Shown: positions 10,290 to 22,200 of the stretch, piece after piece
Layout of the letters: each line of letters opens with the position of its first letter
Numbering within the stretch: position 1 is the first letter of the stretch
DNA from: Avena insularis
Taxonomy: Eukaryota > Streptophyta > Magnoliopsida > Poales > Poaceae
Direction: 5' to 3'
Assembly (NCBI GenBank): GCA_023614405.1
Contig: CM042687.1
Span: 264,349,480 to 264,413,479 of the forward strand
DNA length: 64,000 nucleotides
The notes under the pieces: generated by a model
Seen by the model: only the letters and a program-made list of their open reading frames with translations
Told to the model about the DNA's origin: nothing
Databases searched by the model: none
Position numbers and translations under genes: made by a program

Positions 10290-12560
10290 TAGGATAATTC
10301 AGTTGGTATCAGCCCTGTTGAACTATTTTGGTTGCATAGTAGTACTAGTATAGTACTAGGTCTTGTACTTCGGAGTATTTTGTACTATATAATGATACTT
10401 GTTTAGATCAAGGGAAGGAAATGGTACTACTTTGCCTTTGTTTTGTCGTTGCTATTACTAAAGTATTTTATAAAACTAATACTGATATACTGGTACTTGT
10501 TTAGATCAAGTGCAGATTTGTCTTGCTTTTATTTTGTAACTTGGCCTTGTCATAAACTCATAATCTAGACGAGGATTGGGCATGTTTAGTTGCCTATTGA
10601 GGTCACACACATGCATTGATGCGAGAAGGAGGTATGCACACAAAAGCAGACTTGATCATCAGTTTTGCATGCTCCAATAATCAAGTGTTCTGAGAAAAGG
10701 ACAAACTAAATCGGTCACTTTAAAATGTTGATCAGTACGTCAAGTGCCACTGGATATGAACTGGGAATCTATCGATACTTTTATTTCTTATTCTATACTG
10801 CTGAATCTTTCAAATGCTAGTGAATCTATCAAATGTTCTGTTGCTATTACTAAAGTATTTTTTAGAACTAATAGTGATGTACTGGTAGTTGTTTAGATCA
10901 AGCGTAGTAGATGGTCTTGCTCTTCTTTTGGAACAGCATGGTCACAATATGGTCTCTCATTCCATTTGAATTATGGCCTTACTATATCTATTGAATTTCA
11001 ATGTCTGCATTGTTAAATCTGTAAATTATTTTGGTCATTATATGTACTTCTTAATCAGTCACTTTGAAATGCTGGTGAATCTGTCAGGTGCACTGATTAT
11101 GTAATGGGAATCTGTTGATATTTCTCTGTTTTATTTCGTACTGCCGAATATTTCAAATGCTAGTGAATTTGTCAAATGTTCTGTCATTTTTATTAATAAA
11201 GTATTTTGTAGAACTAGTACTAGTGTACTGGTATATGTTTAGATTAAGGGCAGTAGATGGCCGGTCTTGATTTTCTTTTGAAATACGGCCTTGTCACAAT
11301 CTAGATGAGGCTTGGGCATTTTGGGTTGAATATATGTTGGTCACACTGGCATTGATGTAAGAACAAGGTATGCACAAAAAAATAGTCTTGATTGTCAGTT
11401 TTGCATGCTCCAATGATGGAGTGTGTTCGGAGAAAAGGGAAAACTGAATCAAAAACTGATTATCTCTGTACTGCTATTGAATTTTAGTGTCTGTATTGCT
11501 GAATCAGCGACTTTGAAATGTTGTTGAACATGTTAAGTGCGGCTGATTACAAACTAGGAATCTTTTTATTTCTTATTATGTATTGTTGAATCTTTCAAAT
11601 GCTAGTAAGAACAGTAGTTCCTGGCTTAAGGTAGTTCTGAGTATTTTGTATGGAGTTCTTCCTCTGCTAATCTATTTTCCAGTAATAACCATGCACTATT
11701 ACTTGTTCAGATCGACCTATCATGTGCAGAATATGGTCTCGCTTTTCTTTTGAATCAGGCCTTGCTGAATATATCAATTCTTATGGTTATTGTCTATGTA
11801 CTGCTAATCGGTCAGTTTGTGATGCTGCTGAATCTGTCAAGTACTGCTGAATATGAACTAGCAATTTGTCGATATTTTTTCGGTCTTATTATGTACTGCT
11901 GAATCTATGAAATGTTTTTGTCGTTACTACTAGTACAATATTTTGACAACAAACTATGATGTAATTGGAGTACTTGTTTAGATCAAGTGCAGCAGATTGT
12001 CTTGCTTTTCTTTTTAAACTTAGCTTTGTCATAATTATTTAGGTGCATCTTGGGCACTTTGGGTTGCATATAGGACTCACACATGCATTGACGTAAGGAG
12101 GAGGTATTCACACAGAAGCATACTTGATCATCAGTTTTGCTTGCTCCAATGATCGAGTCTATTCGGAGAACAGGGCAAACTGATTGTACGCCAAGGTTTT
12201 TTGAGCTGGAACAAGATCCAATTGTCTCTATACTGCTATTGAATTTCAAGCTGGAAAGCTACTAAATATCTCAATTGTTCTGTCCTTGCTATTACTTAAG
12301 CATTTTTATGAACTAATCCTGATGTACTGGAACTTGTTTAAATCAAGGGCAGTAGATAATCTTGTTTTTGTTTTGAAACATGGCCTTGGTGCAATCTAGA
12401 TGAGACTTGGGCATTTTGGGCAGCATAGGGGGGTCGCATAGGCATTTGATGTGAGAATAAGGTACTCGAAGTAGACTTGATCGTCAGTTTTGCATGCTCC
12501 AATGGTCTAGTGTGTTTGGAGAAAAGGGCAAATTGATCGGATGACAAGGTTTTAAGAGCT
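10290..12560. repeat. Degenerate ~350-bp direct repeat series
   Basis: The phrase ACTTGTTTAGATCAAG (variants included) recurs near 10402, 10501, 10892, 11239, 11705, 11978 and 12338. In the fuller copies it is followed by GTCTTGCTTTT, a GGCCTTGTCA..AATCTAGATGAG block, TTGGGCATTTTGGG, GCATTGATGTAAGAA and TCAGTTTTGCATGCTCCAAT. Units are very diverged and unequal in length. No coding sequence is visible. It follows directly the splice-donor-like end of the DUF295-like fragment, so it may be amplified intron or flank. Confidence 0.65.
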
Positions 12561-13184
12561 GAAACAAAAACTGGTTCTCTCTGTACTGCTATTATATTTC
12601 AGTGTTTGTATTGCTGAATCGTTCACTTTGAAATGATGCTGAATTGGTCAAGTGCTGCTGAATGTGAACTGCGAATCTGTCGATTATTTTTCTATCTTAT
12701 TTTGTACTGCAGAGTTTATATAAATATCAGCCAAAAAGAATTATCGATTTCTTTCCCTCCCTCTCTGAGATCTTTGTTTTGAATCCGGCCAAGCCACAGC
12801 AAAATGCAATTTTTATATATAGGAGAAGAAATCTAGCTCATCTAACATTTCAATTCGGCCTTTTAGGGGTATAAGGGGACTACTGACCATAGCCTAGGGA
12901 AATTTGAGAAACGAGCCCATGGATAATAGCCTATGGATTATAGCCCATGTAGAATAGCCAAACTCTTTTTTATTCGGCCTTTTGGGCATTGCCCTCCACC
13001 TCTCAATATTTTAAAAAAACTCTGCCTATAGATTTCTTAACAGCGCCTGTAGTTTTTAGTTTAGCTGCCAGGAGCGCCGCCTTATTATTTGATGGGAGAA
13101 AAAATGTTCAAAAAAAGTCTTTTTAAGGAGACAAGTCAATAAGTTATAATAGTGAAGCTTAATGATTCTATTCAATTAGTTGTT
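12561..13184. other. AT-rich spacer, nothing recognised
   Basis: No ORF, terminal repeat or RNA gene was recognised. A few short internal echoes occur (ATAGCC.ATGGAT.ATAGCC near 12900-12960; TTCGGCCTTTT at two places), which is not enough to name an element. Confidence 0.5.
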
Positions 13185-13270
13185 TTTGTCGTAGTGGCAA
13201 GGCATCCAGTCAACCGGTGGTGAGGTCTCGAGTTCGAATCCTATGCAATTTATGTTAATACAGAGTTACT
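13185..13270 (+). repeat. tRNA-like SINE head (possible)
   Basis: TAGTGGCAAGGC at 13192-13203 resembles a pol III A box. GAGTTCGAATCC at 13230-13241 is one base off the B-box consensus GGTTCGANTCC. The 38-base spacing is typical of a tRNA promoter. The segment does not fold into a full tRNA by eye, so a tRNA-derived SINE relic is the likelier reading. Confidence 0.4.
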
Positions 13271-13279
13271 TTTTTGTAC

Positions 13280-15240
13280 TCTCAGGCTGACATCTGGGAC
13301 CCAAATTAACTGCTATTGCATCTAGCAATGTTGCCAAGGTGGACAGTAGACTCGACCGAAAAAATAGTCCAACATATATACACACATTTAATTTAAATAG
13401 AGGTTGACATGTGGGACCCATCATGGATACGTTTAATTCAAATAGTGGATGACATGTGGGACCCAGATAAACTGCTGCTGCATCTAGCAATTTTGCCAAG
13501 GTCGGGATGACGGACTCGACCCGGAAAAACAGTCCAACATATATACACATGTTTAATTCAAATAGAGGTTGACATGTGGGACCCAACATGGACACGTTTA
13601 ACTCAAATAGTGGTTGACATGTGGGACCCGGCATAGACACTTTTCCTGCATAGAGAAGGCTTCAATGTGGGACCCAGCATAGACACATTTTCTATACATA
13701 GAAGGCTAACATGTGGGACCTAGCATCGGAGTGTAGATTAAAAAAATTGTACTCTATAGGCTGACATCTGGTGCCAGGTAAACTGCTGATGCATCATAGA
13801 CACGTTTCCCCTAAAACAAATCCACCAATGTTGCCAAGGTCATAACGGCGGACTCAACCCGAAAAAATAGTCCAACATACACACGTTTCTTTCAAATAGA
13901 GGATGACATCTCGGACCCAGCGTAGACACGTTTCCTGCATAGAGGTTGCTGACATCTGGGACCTAGCTACGGACCAAAGTCAGAACCATGGAGGCGGCCG
14001 AAAAAAGTCCATCATATCATGTTTCATTTACGAAGAGGCTGACATGTGGGACCCACCAAAGAGACATTATATAGGTGCTTCATCGAGCAACGTTGCCAAG
14101 TTCGAATAAGGTAAGCGCGAGCGAGAAAAAAGTCCAACATATACACGTTCTTCTAATGAGATGCTGACATGTGGGACCCAGCAACGTGACCAAACGGCAG
14201 ACTCGTCGAGCAACGCTATCTAGTTCGGAACAGGGTAGCGCTAGAGAAGAAAAAAATTCCATCATATACACACTATTCTTCTAATGTGAGGTGACATATG
14301 GAACCCACCAGCCAGTATAAACGGCTGATGCATCGAGCAACCTTGCCAAGTTCGAAAAACGGAGGCGCGAGCGAGAAAAAATTCCTACATGCACACATTT
14401 CTTCTAATAAGATGCTGACATGTGGGACCCAGCAACGAGACCAAACAACAGATTCATCGAGCAACGCTATCTAGTTAGGAATAGGGTAGCGCTAGAGAAG
14501 GAAAAAATTCAATCATATACACACGATTCTTCTAATGAGATGCTGACATATAGGACCCACCAGCCTGAATAAACGGCTAATGCAGCGAGCAACGCTATCA
14601 AGTTAACACGGAGGCGCGACCGAGGGAAAAAGTTTCATCATACACACATTTCTTATAATGAGAGTATGACACATGGGGCCCAGCTGTGTGATTACGCATC
14701 TGGCAGCGCTATTAAGCATTAAGTTCGGAACAGGGTAGCGCGACCGAGGGCAAAAAAATCATCATACACAAGATTCTTCTAATGAGAGGATGACAGGTGG
14801 GCCCAGATGCGTGATTAAACGGCAGCGCAATCAAGTTCAAAACAGGGTAGCGGGAGCGAAGGAAAAAATTCCATCATACACACGATTGTGGTAATGAGAG
14901 GCTGGCATGCGGGACCCAACATCATGATTAACGGCAGATAGATCGAGCAACGTTATCGAGTTCATACTAGGAAGGCACGAGCCAAGGGAAAAAATCCATC
15001 ATGCGCACGTTTCTTCTAGTGTGAGGATGACACGTGGGACCCAGCAGCCTGATTAAACAGCAGATGCATCGAGCGATGCTATCAAGTTCGGAACAAGGAA
15101 GGGAAGGAAAAAATTCCATCATACACATGATTCCTCTAATGTGAGGTAGACATGTGGGACCCAGCAGCCTGACTAAACGGAAGAGGCATCGAACAACGTT
15201 ATCGAGTTCAAATCAGGGAGGCACGACCGAAAAGTTTGGT
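13280..15240. repeat. Tandem array keyed on GACATGTGGGACCC, settling to ~125-bp units
   Basis: The core GACATGTGGGACCCAGC (variants included) is present about twenty times. From 14037 onward the cores lie near 14037, 14163, 14289, 14413, 14541, 14665, 14788, 14900, 15026 and 15149, that is about every 125 bases. Each unit also carries GCATCGAGCAACG, AAGTTCGGAACAGGGTAGCG and TCCATCATACACACGATTCT. The left part (13280-13960) is more irregular, with closer-spaced cores. No ORF crosses unit boundaries. The array sits immediately inside a CACTA-type terminus, so it is best read as that element's subterminal repeat array. Confidence 0.8.
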
Positions 15241-15507
15241 CCGCTAGAGTCAGTGATGTTCAGGACCCACACGCAAAACAATACTTAGGCGAGTCAGCAT
15301 CCTGCAAGGAAGTGGAAATCTTACTTCTGCCACGCGCCTGACGAGCTTCCTCCATGTTTTTGCGGTTTCGTCGTAGTAGAGGGGTGCAAAGCCAGAATTT
15401 TTTTTTTGCATCGGCCACGGTCGAGCCAAGATTTTCTTCACGGAAGAGGAGCCTTCTACGACGACCGACGGGCCTAGTAGTTACGGAATGAAACATTTCT
15501 TGTAGTG
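15241..15507. mobile_element. Right end of a second CACTA (Caspar-like) element
   Basis: On the minus strand the sequence ending at 15507 reads CACTACAAGAAATGTTTC, a classic Triticeae CACTA terminus. It is followed at once by AAG and then by a copia reverse transcriptase reading frame, which is what an insertion into a copia element predicts. The matching left end, preceded by AAG and the rest of the copia gene, was not found in the window. The element is either much longer than 15 kb (with the first CACTA nested in it) or truncated on its left. Confidence 0.65.
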
Positions 15508-16590
15508 AAGGTGATCAAAAACTTTGGATTTATACAAACTTATGGAGAATCTTGTATTTACAAGAAAGTGAGTGGGAGCTCTGTAGCATTCCTGGTACTA
15601 TATGTGGATGCCATATTTTTGATTGGTAATGATATAGAACTTCTTGACAATGTCAAAGGATATTTGAATAATAGTTTTTCAATAAAGGATCTTGGCGAAG
15701 CAGCATACATCTTAGGCATCAAGATTTATAGAGATAGATCAAGACGCTTGATAGCGCTTTCACAAAGTACATACTTGGAAAAGGTTCTAAAGAGGTTTAG
15801 AATGGAAGAAAGCAAGAAAGGGTTCTTGCCCATGTTGTTAGGTAAGACTTTAAGTAAGACTCAAAGTCTAGCTACAACAGAAGATAGAGAGAGGATGAGT
15901 AAGATCCCCTATGCCTCGGTCATAGGATCTATCATGTATGTCATGTTGTGTACAAGACCGGATATAGAATATGCTATTAGTTTGACCAGCACATATTTAG
16001 AGTGATCCAGGAGTGGAACACTGGACAACGGTCAAAAATATCCTAAAGTACATAAAGAGGACTAAGGATATGGTTCTTTCTTATGGAGGTGACGAAGAGC
16101 TTGTTGTAAATGTTTAACCGATGCTAGTTGGAACACCGATCTGGATGAATTGAAGTCACAGTCTGGATACGTATTTATTTTGAATGGTGCAGCAGTGAGC
16201 TGGAGGAGCACAAAGAAAATCATTATGGCGAAATCTTCAACTGAATCTGAATACATAGCTGGCTCGGAGGCTTCACAAGAAGCGATATGGATGAAGGAGT
16301 TCATTACCGAGCATGGTGTGGTTCCTAGTGCGTTGGACCCAATGGCCATTTATTGTGATAACATGGGTGCCATAGCTAATGCATAAGAGCCAAGCTAACA
16401 CAAGAAGCTGAAGCACACCAAGCTACGTTTCCATTTGATTCACGAGTATGTCCAAGAGGGTCACATAAAGATTTGCAAAGTACACACATATCTGAATGTG
16501 GAAGATCCGTTGACTAAACCTCTCCCTAGATCAAAACATGATCAACACCAGAACGCCATGGATGTTAGGTACATTACCATGTAATCTAGA
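15508..16590 (+). pseudogene. Copia reverse transcriptase-RNase H fragment
   Basis: The frame starts mid-protein (KVIKNFGFIQTY, IYKKVSGSS). It runs through the RT palm (VLYVDAIFLIGND, KDLGEAAYILGIKIY, KTPYASV-like KIPYASVIGS, CTRPDIEYAIS), then RNase H (SGYVFILNGAAVSWRSTKK, SSTESEYIAGSEASQEAIWM, YCDNMGAIANA) and the C-terminal tail ending near 16580. The polymerase motif reads YVDA instead of YVDD, so the second catalytic aspartate is lost. A frame change follows TSTYLE at about 16000, and stops occur near 16115 and 16384. The 5' portion of the gene has been removed at the CACTA junction. Its closest relative in this window is the minus-strand fragment at 59567-60757. Confidence 0.9.
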
Positions 16591-16617
16591 TTATTGACTC
16601 TAGTGCAAGTGGGAGAC

Positions 16618-18356
16618 TGTTGGAGATATGCCCAAGAGGCAATAATAAAGTGGTTATTATTATATCTTTGTGATTATGATAAAATTTTACATCCCATGCT
16701 ATAATTGTATTAACTGGAAACATTAATAGTTGTGTTTTGTAAACATAAAAGAGTCCCTAGTAAACCTCTTGTTGAACTAGCTTGTTGATTAACAGATGAT
16801 CATGGTTTTCTGATCATGGACATTGGATATTATTAATAACAAGATCATATCATTAGGAGACTGATGTGATGGACACACACCCATAGTAAGCAATAGCATA
16901 AGATCAAGTCATTAAGTTTGTTTTGCTACAAGCTTTCAGATACATAGTAACCTGATCCTTCGACCATGAAGTCATGTTAATAACCATCACTAGATGAGTA
17001 CTTTGATGACATCAAACGCCACTTCCGCAACTGGGTGGTTATAAAGGTGGCATTAGTTATTCTGAAAGTATGTGTTGAAGCACATGGATCGAGAGTGGGA
17101 TTTGTCCATCCATATGACAGACAAATATACTTTGGGCCCTCTCGGTTGAATGTCATACAATTGGCTTGCAAGCATGTGACTAGGTCACAAGGGATGTCAT
17201 ATCATAGAATGAGTAAAGAGTACTTATCGATAACGAGGTTAAACTAGGTATGGAGATACCGACGATCGAACCTCAGATAAGTAAAGTATCGCTCGACAAA
17301 GGGAATTAGTATTGTATGTGAATGGTTCATTCGATAATGAAGTTATCGTTGAATATGTGGGATCCATTATGGATCTCCAGATCCTGCTATTGGTTATTGA
17401 CCGGAGAGGTGTCTCTATCATGTCTGCATAGTTTGTGAACCGTAGGGTGACACACTTAAGATTTGATGTTGTTTAAGTAGATATGGAATTTGAGTTGGAG
17501 ACCGAATGTTGTTTGGAGTCTCGGATTGTATCCAGGACATCACGAGGAGATCCGGAGAATAAGATTCATAAAAGGAAAGTGGTTTTCCGGGGTTCAGAAA
17601 AGTTTCCGGTATTTTGACCAGAGCTTCTAGAATGTTATAGAGGGACCACTAGTGTGTCCACCACCCCGGGAGGGGTCACTTGGGTTGTGGCATGTCGTGG
17701 CGTCCCTAGGGGCCAGCCACACCAAGCCCAAAGGGGAAACCGGCCAGCACTAGGAAAAAGGGTCAAACCCTAATTTGGTAAGGGGGGAACTTGGTGGGAA
17801 AGTTACCACCTCCCCCCCTTGTCCGTCGAGTTGGGGGTGAACTCGGCCAGGGGTGGGAACCCTGGATGCAGTTCCCCCATCTATATAAGGAGGGGTGGGG
17901 GCGCACCCTTGCCCCACACCCTCAACCCTAGCCATCGGCTTCTTTCCTCCTCCACCATATTACTCAGCTTAGGCGAAGCCCTGCATAGTTTCTTATCCTC
18001 CACCACCACCATGTTGTCGTGCTTCTAGGATTCCGAGGAGATCTACTACCTCCATTGTTTGCTAGAATGGGGAGAGGAAGCTCTTCATCGACTCCGTACG
18101 TGTGACCGAGTGCAGAAGCGCTGCCGGAACGCAGCGCTAGAAGGATCGTCTACAAGATCTTGATATCGGCAAGTGATCGACTGCATCAACCACGAGATTC
18201 GATCTAGTTAACGACTTGGTTTTACGAGGGTTAGTACTCTACAATCTCATTGCAACGATCTCATAGATTAGATCTTGGCGTCGCCATAGATTAGATCTTG
18301 GTTTTATGTGTTCTTGCGATAGATTTTTTTTTGTTTTCCATGCAACGAACCCTACA
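16618..18356 (+). repeat. 3' LTR of the copia fragment
   Basis: It starts TGTTGGAGATATGCCCAAGA directly after the polypurine tract GTGCAAGTGGGAGAC and ends AACGAACCCTACA, giving a ~1.74-kb LTR with TG...CA ends. A TATA box (TATATAAG) lies at 17882-17889, 50-odd bases before a leader-like C-rich stretch. It is the same LTR family as those at 27764, 34276 and 57897. The partner 5' LTR is not in the window, so no target duplication can be tested. Confidence 0.85.
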
Positions 18357-18794
18357 TCGATGTCGAGGTTGGGGTAGAGGCGCGTGATGATGACATGCGG
18401 TGGTGGGCGACACAATCCGATCTATGATCGACAAAACAAGAAAAAACACCGGTCAATCGACCAACGATTTTTTTTGACAAAATCTATTAGATCGAGTCTA
18501 CGAGTTGTACGATCCCCGACGGCGATTGATCTTCGTGGAGGCGGCATAGTGGAAGATGTGGTGGCTAAACCCTAGGCCGAGGAACAAAAAGGCTATGATA
18601 CCATGAAGTCAATAATAGCATATTGTTTTGCTAGATTGATATTGTGTATTGCATGATTACATTGTGAGCCATTGGGCTATTTATATAGTACCAGAAGACT
18701 TAGGGACTAAAAATCCTAGTAGAGATAGAATCCTTAACTATCAAATATAGCAATCGTGATCTACACTAATACAAAACCATGGTATACTCTAACA
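18357..18794 (-). mobile_element. Short-LTR retroelement fragment (LTR 18604-18794)
   Basis: Read on the minus strand, 18794-18604 is a 191-bp segment with TG...CA ends (TGTTAGAGTATACC ... TATTGACTTCA). It is followed immediately by TGGTATCATAGCC, close to the tRNA-iMet primer site TGGTATCAGAGCC. A TATA box (TATATAAATA, minus strand, 18678-18687) lies inside. The internal sequence down to 18357 is a leader with no clear protein and ends where the copia LTR begins. This looks like the 5' end of a small LTR retrotransposon truncated by the copia insertion. Confidence 0.6.
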
Positions 18795-19208
18795 GAAGGA
18801 TCATGGGGAAGCCGAATAGAAACAAGTAGGAAAAAGAGAAGCTAAATCTTGAAGCCGAAGCATCAAATTTGATGGATAATATTGATGAAATGGTTAAGTC
18901 AAAGAAAGCATTGCTGATCACATTGCTTGATCTTTGCATACATGGCGTGATGGTGCTTTATTTTGTGAATCTATATAGGCTCTTTTGTGTCACTTTGACT
19001 GTGAATTTATATGAAAACTATGCCTTATTGTCATTGTTGTGGAGAAATATGTGAATATTCCCTTTTACTGTTTTGGGTTCTATTTTTCCACAGTGCAAAA
19101 CGTGTTTTCTACATCCTGTAAATAAAGGGAAATGGTATGTATCCTCCAAGGGATTGAAGGAAATGATCCCCCGGATCGATAGCGTGAGACAGATTTGGTC
19201 ATGGGTGG
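18795..19208 (+). other. Flank of Gypsy element A; possible exon remnant
   Basis: Two protein-like stretches are visible. One around 18869-18960 reads DNIDEMVKSKKALLITLLDL. The other follows an acceptor-like TTTTTCCACAG (ending 19081) and stays open to the element boundary with residues such as GKWYVSSKGLKEMIPRIDSV. Neither belongs to a family I recognise. The frame is cut by the insertion of element A. Confidence 0.3.
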
Positions 19209-22200
19209 TGTAACATCTCAAAAATATTAATGAGGATATCAATTCCTAATCAACCAAAATTAGGGTTAACAAAAGCTTTTAATTTTAAAACATTATATAA
19301 ATGCATGTGTGTTATGAATGTTGTATGAATGCTTGTAATACCATGTTTGTTTGTTGTAAATGATGAGAACTGGTTTAAAGATCAAAACCATATCATCTAG
19401 GTAAAATCCGAACCAGATCAAAACAAAAGAAAATCAATATATGAAGCATATGACCTAATGGTTATTTTTGCAAAAGTTAACACATAGCTCACTTAAAGCA
19501 TCTCTAGCAAATGATCTCAAACAGAAACAATTCCATTTCTTGTATCCCCTTGCTATACCAAGTAATAATAAACACAATGGAGCTTTCAAATATTGCAGAA
19601 ACAATTTCAAATCCATTTGAGAGGCAATTCAAAGTTGAATCTATCTTATGCATCAAGATAGTCATTTTTGGTAAACCATAAAAACCTTCACCACTTAGCA
19701 AACCCTTGCACCCAGAGACTACCAAGCTTATGACCAGCACACCCACCAAAAATAATTTGAAAATTTGAAAGTTTAGTTCTTCGCCCATTTAATCAAACAC
19801 TTGGTGATTATAGTACAACCTTACCAACTATTCACTATTTTGATCAACCTTGTGATCTTCCTTGTGACCTCACCGAGCCTCCACGTCACGCCCTTAACTC
19901 TCCCAGTACCAGCCCATGCAATTAAGATCATCTCACTCGCCATGGTGACCAGTATAAAGTGTACCCGAGCTCTCCCATGTCACCCCGACGCGGACACGCT
20001 GCTACACGCCGCGCCGCCCTCGCCCATGATGTCTAGGAGGTAGCCGTGACCTCACCGCCACTACTTGTGCACGCCTTGACCAACGACCGCCCGCAGAGAT
20101 GCCAGCGCAGCCGCGCCCATTTAACACTCGACCATGTCGATCGCCGCGCCAGAGCGCCGAGAAATCCCACGCGAACACGCCGCGTCTTGCTCTCTCCTTG
20201 CGCCAATAAGTTCGCCGCGACACCAGCAATCTCCCAGACAAGATCGTTTGACCCCGCACGCTCCATGACCACCGTACGCTATGAAGAACGCCGATGGTAC
20301 TGCCGCAGAGCACGGACGTTCTAGAATGATGGAGACTATGCCTTGCCATGCCACTGTGCGCATGACGACAGCCATGAATCCCTGCGTCGGCCTACACCCT
20401 TTGCCATGCTGATAGCTTCCTATAACAACGTCGTCGACGAGCCCGAGCCATGCCGCCGTGCCTCCTTCACCGCAGTATAAATTGAGCCATCCCCCCTGCC
20501 TCAAAATGCACACCATTCCACTCCCCTCTCACCCAGCAATCTCTCTGACCTGTCCCGGGAGCAAGGCGAGCACCACATCACCGGAATTTCACTAGAGCCC
20601 GCCGCTACAGTGGAGGAGAGGAACCAGCGCTAGGAACCGCCCCCGGAGCTGCCGCGGCCACTAGTCAAACCGCCGTCATTTACTCGCTCATTCGCCCACC
20701 TCGCCAGACCTAGCTGGAGCCTTGGTAAGCCCTCGACGACCCCCGTCGTAGTGCTAGGGTTAGCATCTTGTGCGTCCCGTGCGACAGATACGACGGCGCG
20801 GACTAGTCGATCGTGCTCTAATCGTGCGGTCTAGATTGAAGGATACTGCTTCGCCTTAGATGAGCCACTGACGTGTGGGACCAACCTCGGTGCCGCTCGC
20901 TGCGCACGCATTGCATAGTTGGGCCGGCCCGTTAGTTTTCCTGCGTGTAGCCCATAGTTTCAAACTTAGGTTTATCTTTTATTTCAAAATCCTATACTAT
21001 AGGTAACTTTGAAAATCAATTCAGCAAGATTCAGTGAACCAAATGGAATGAAATCAATTTTTTTAGAAAGTGGATAAAACGCTATAAACACTCCCTTTGG
21101 ATTTAAACAGTTTGAAATTGTAGATCATCCTCAGTAAAAATAACAAGATAGCAGCTTTTATCACTTCAAACATTTTTCTAAAATCAACCATAAATTATTT
21201 TGAGTTGATTCCAACTCTCAAAAATCACATTGGCCATGACCTATCTGAATATGTAAAAATATATAATTTTGCATACAGTAGTCCTAGAACAAAATTAAAG
21301 AATGGATTTATAGTCATTTCTAGTCACTTAAATATTATTAAATGGCATTGTTAAACTTTGCAATTTAGGCCAACCACTTTAAATCACATACCCAAATATT
21401 GGAATATGTGGTGATGGCATGTGTCAATATGATCCCATATTGTAATTGGAGAATATTAAATCTTAAGTAGTTTTTCAATGAGTAGAAATTACTTTTCTAA
21501 AATAAGATAAATCAAATTTTGTCACTCTTTTCTTGTAATGATAGAGATGATGCTGGATCATCTAGTGTGGATCCTTGTGTGCTAAATAGAACTAGTTAAG
21601 TATTGTTTGGTGATTGTGTATCTCGTATTTATTTATAGACGCTAGTATCAATCCGGGCTATGAGGTGGAAGAATTCTACGAAGAAGAGGAAGAGAACTAC
21701 GACCACTGTACCACCCAAGGCAAGCTGTTCTATGCAAGAAAGCTAAGCTATATCACGCAAGCCTCACATTGCATACTATTATGATACCACCTTATTTATA
21801 CCAATCCCAAGTTTTACTTACAAGATTTATCTTTTATCCAATATTTCAAAGTTGTTCAAGTAGTTATTTAATTGGTGATTAGTGGAAAAGTAGGAAGGAG
21901 GTCATCAAGAGAATGGAACTTGATGTAGGTAGTTACACTTGATTAGCACCCCTCAATAGTGACACCCTCATTGATAGATGCTAGTGCTAAACTAATCTTG
22001 ATCACTATGGATGGGAACACTTGGAGAAAATGATTATGAAAACCTTGGAATGATGAGTCATTCTGTTGAAATGTTTTGACATGTGTTATGGAACACAATG
22101 AGTTGAAAAGGATATTGAATGAAGTATATGCCCTGACTTTGATAAAAACTGATGGTTGGGTTCGGATGCGATACCATTCCAATTTTTCCGTACAATGACA

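Noticed and set aside
13230..13241. tRNA gene suggested by GAGTTCGAATCC
   Set aside because: No complete cloverleaf could be drawn around it. A SINE relic is more likely.
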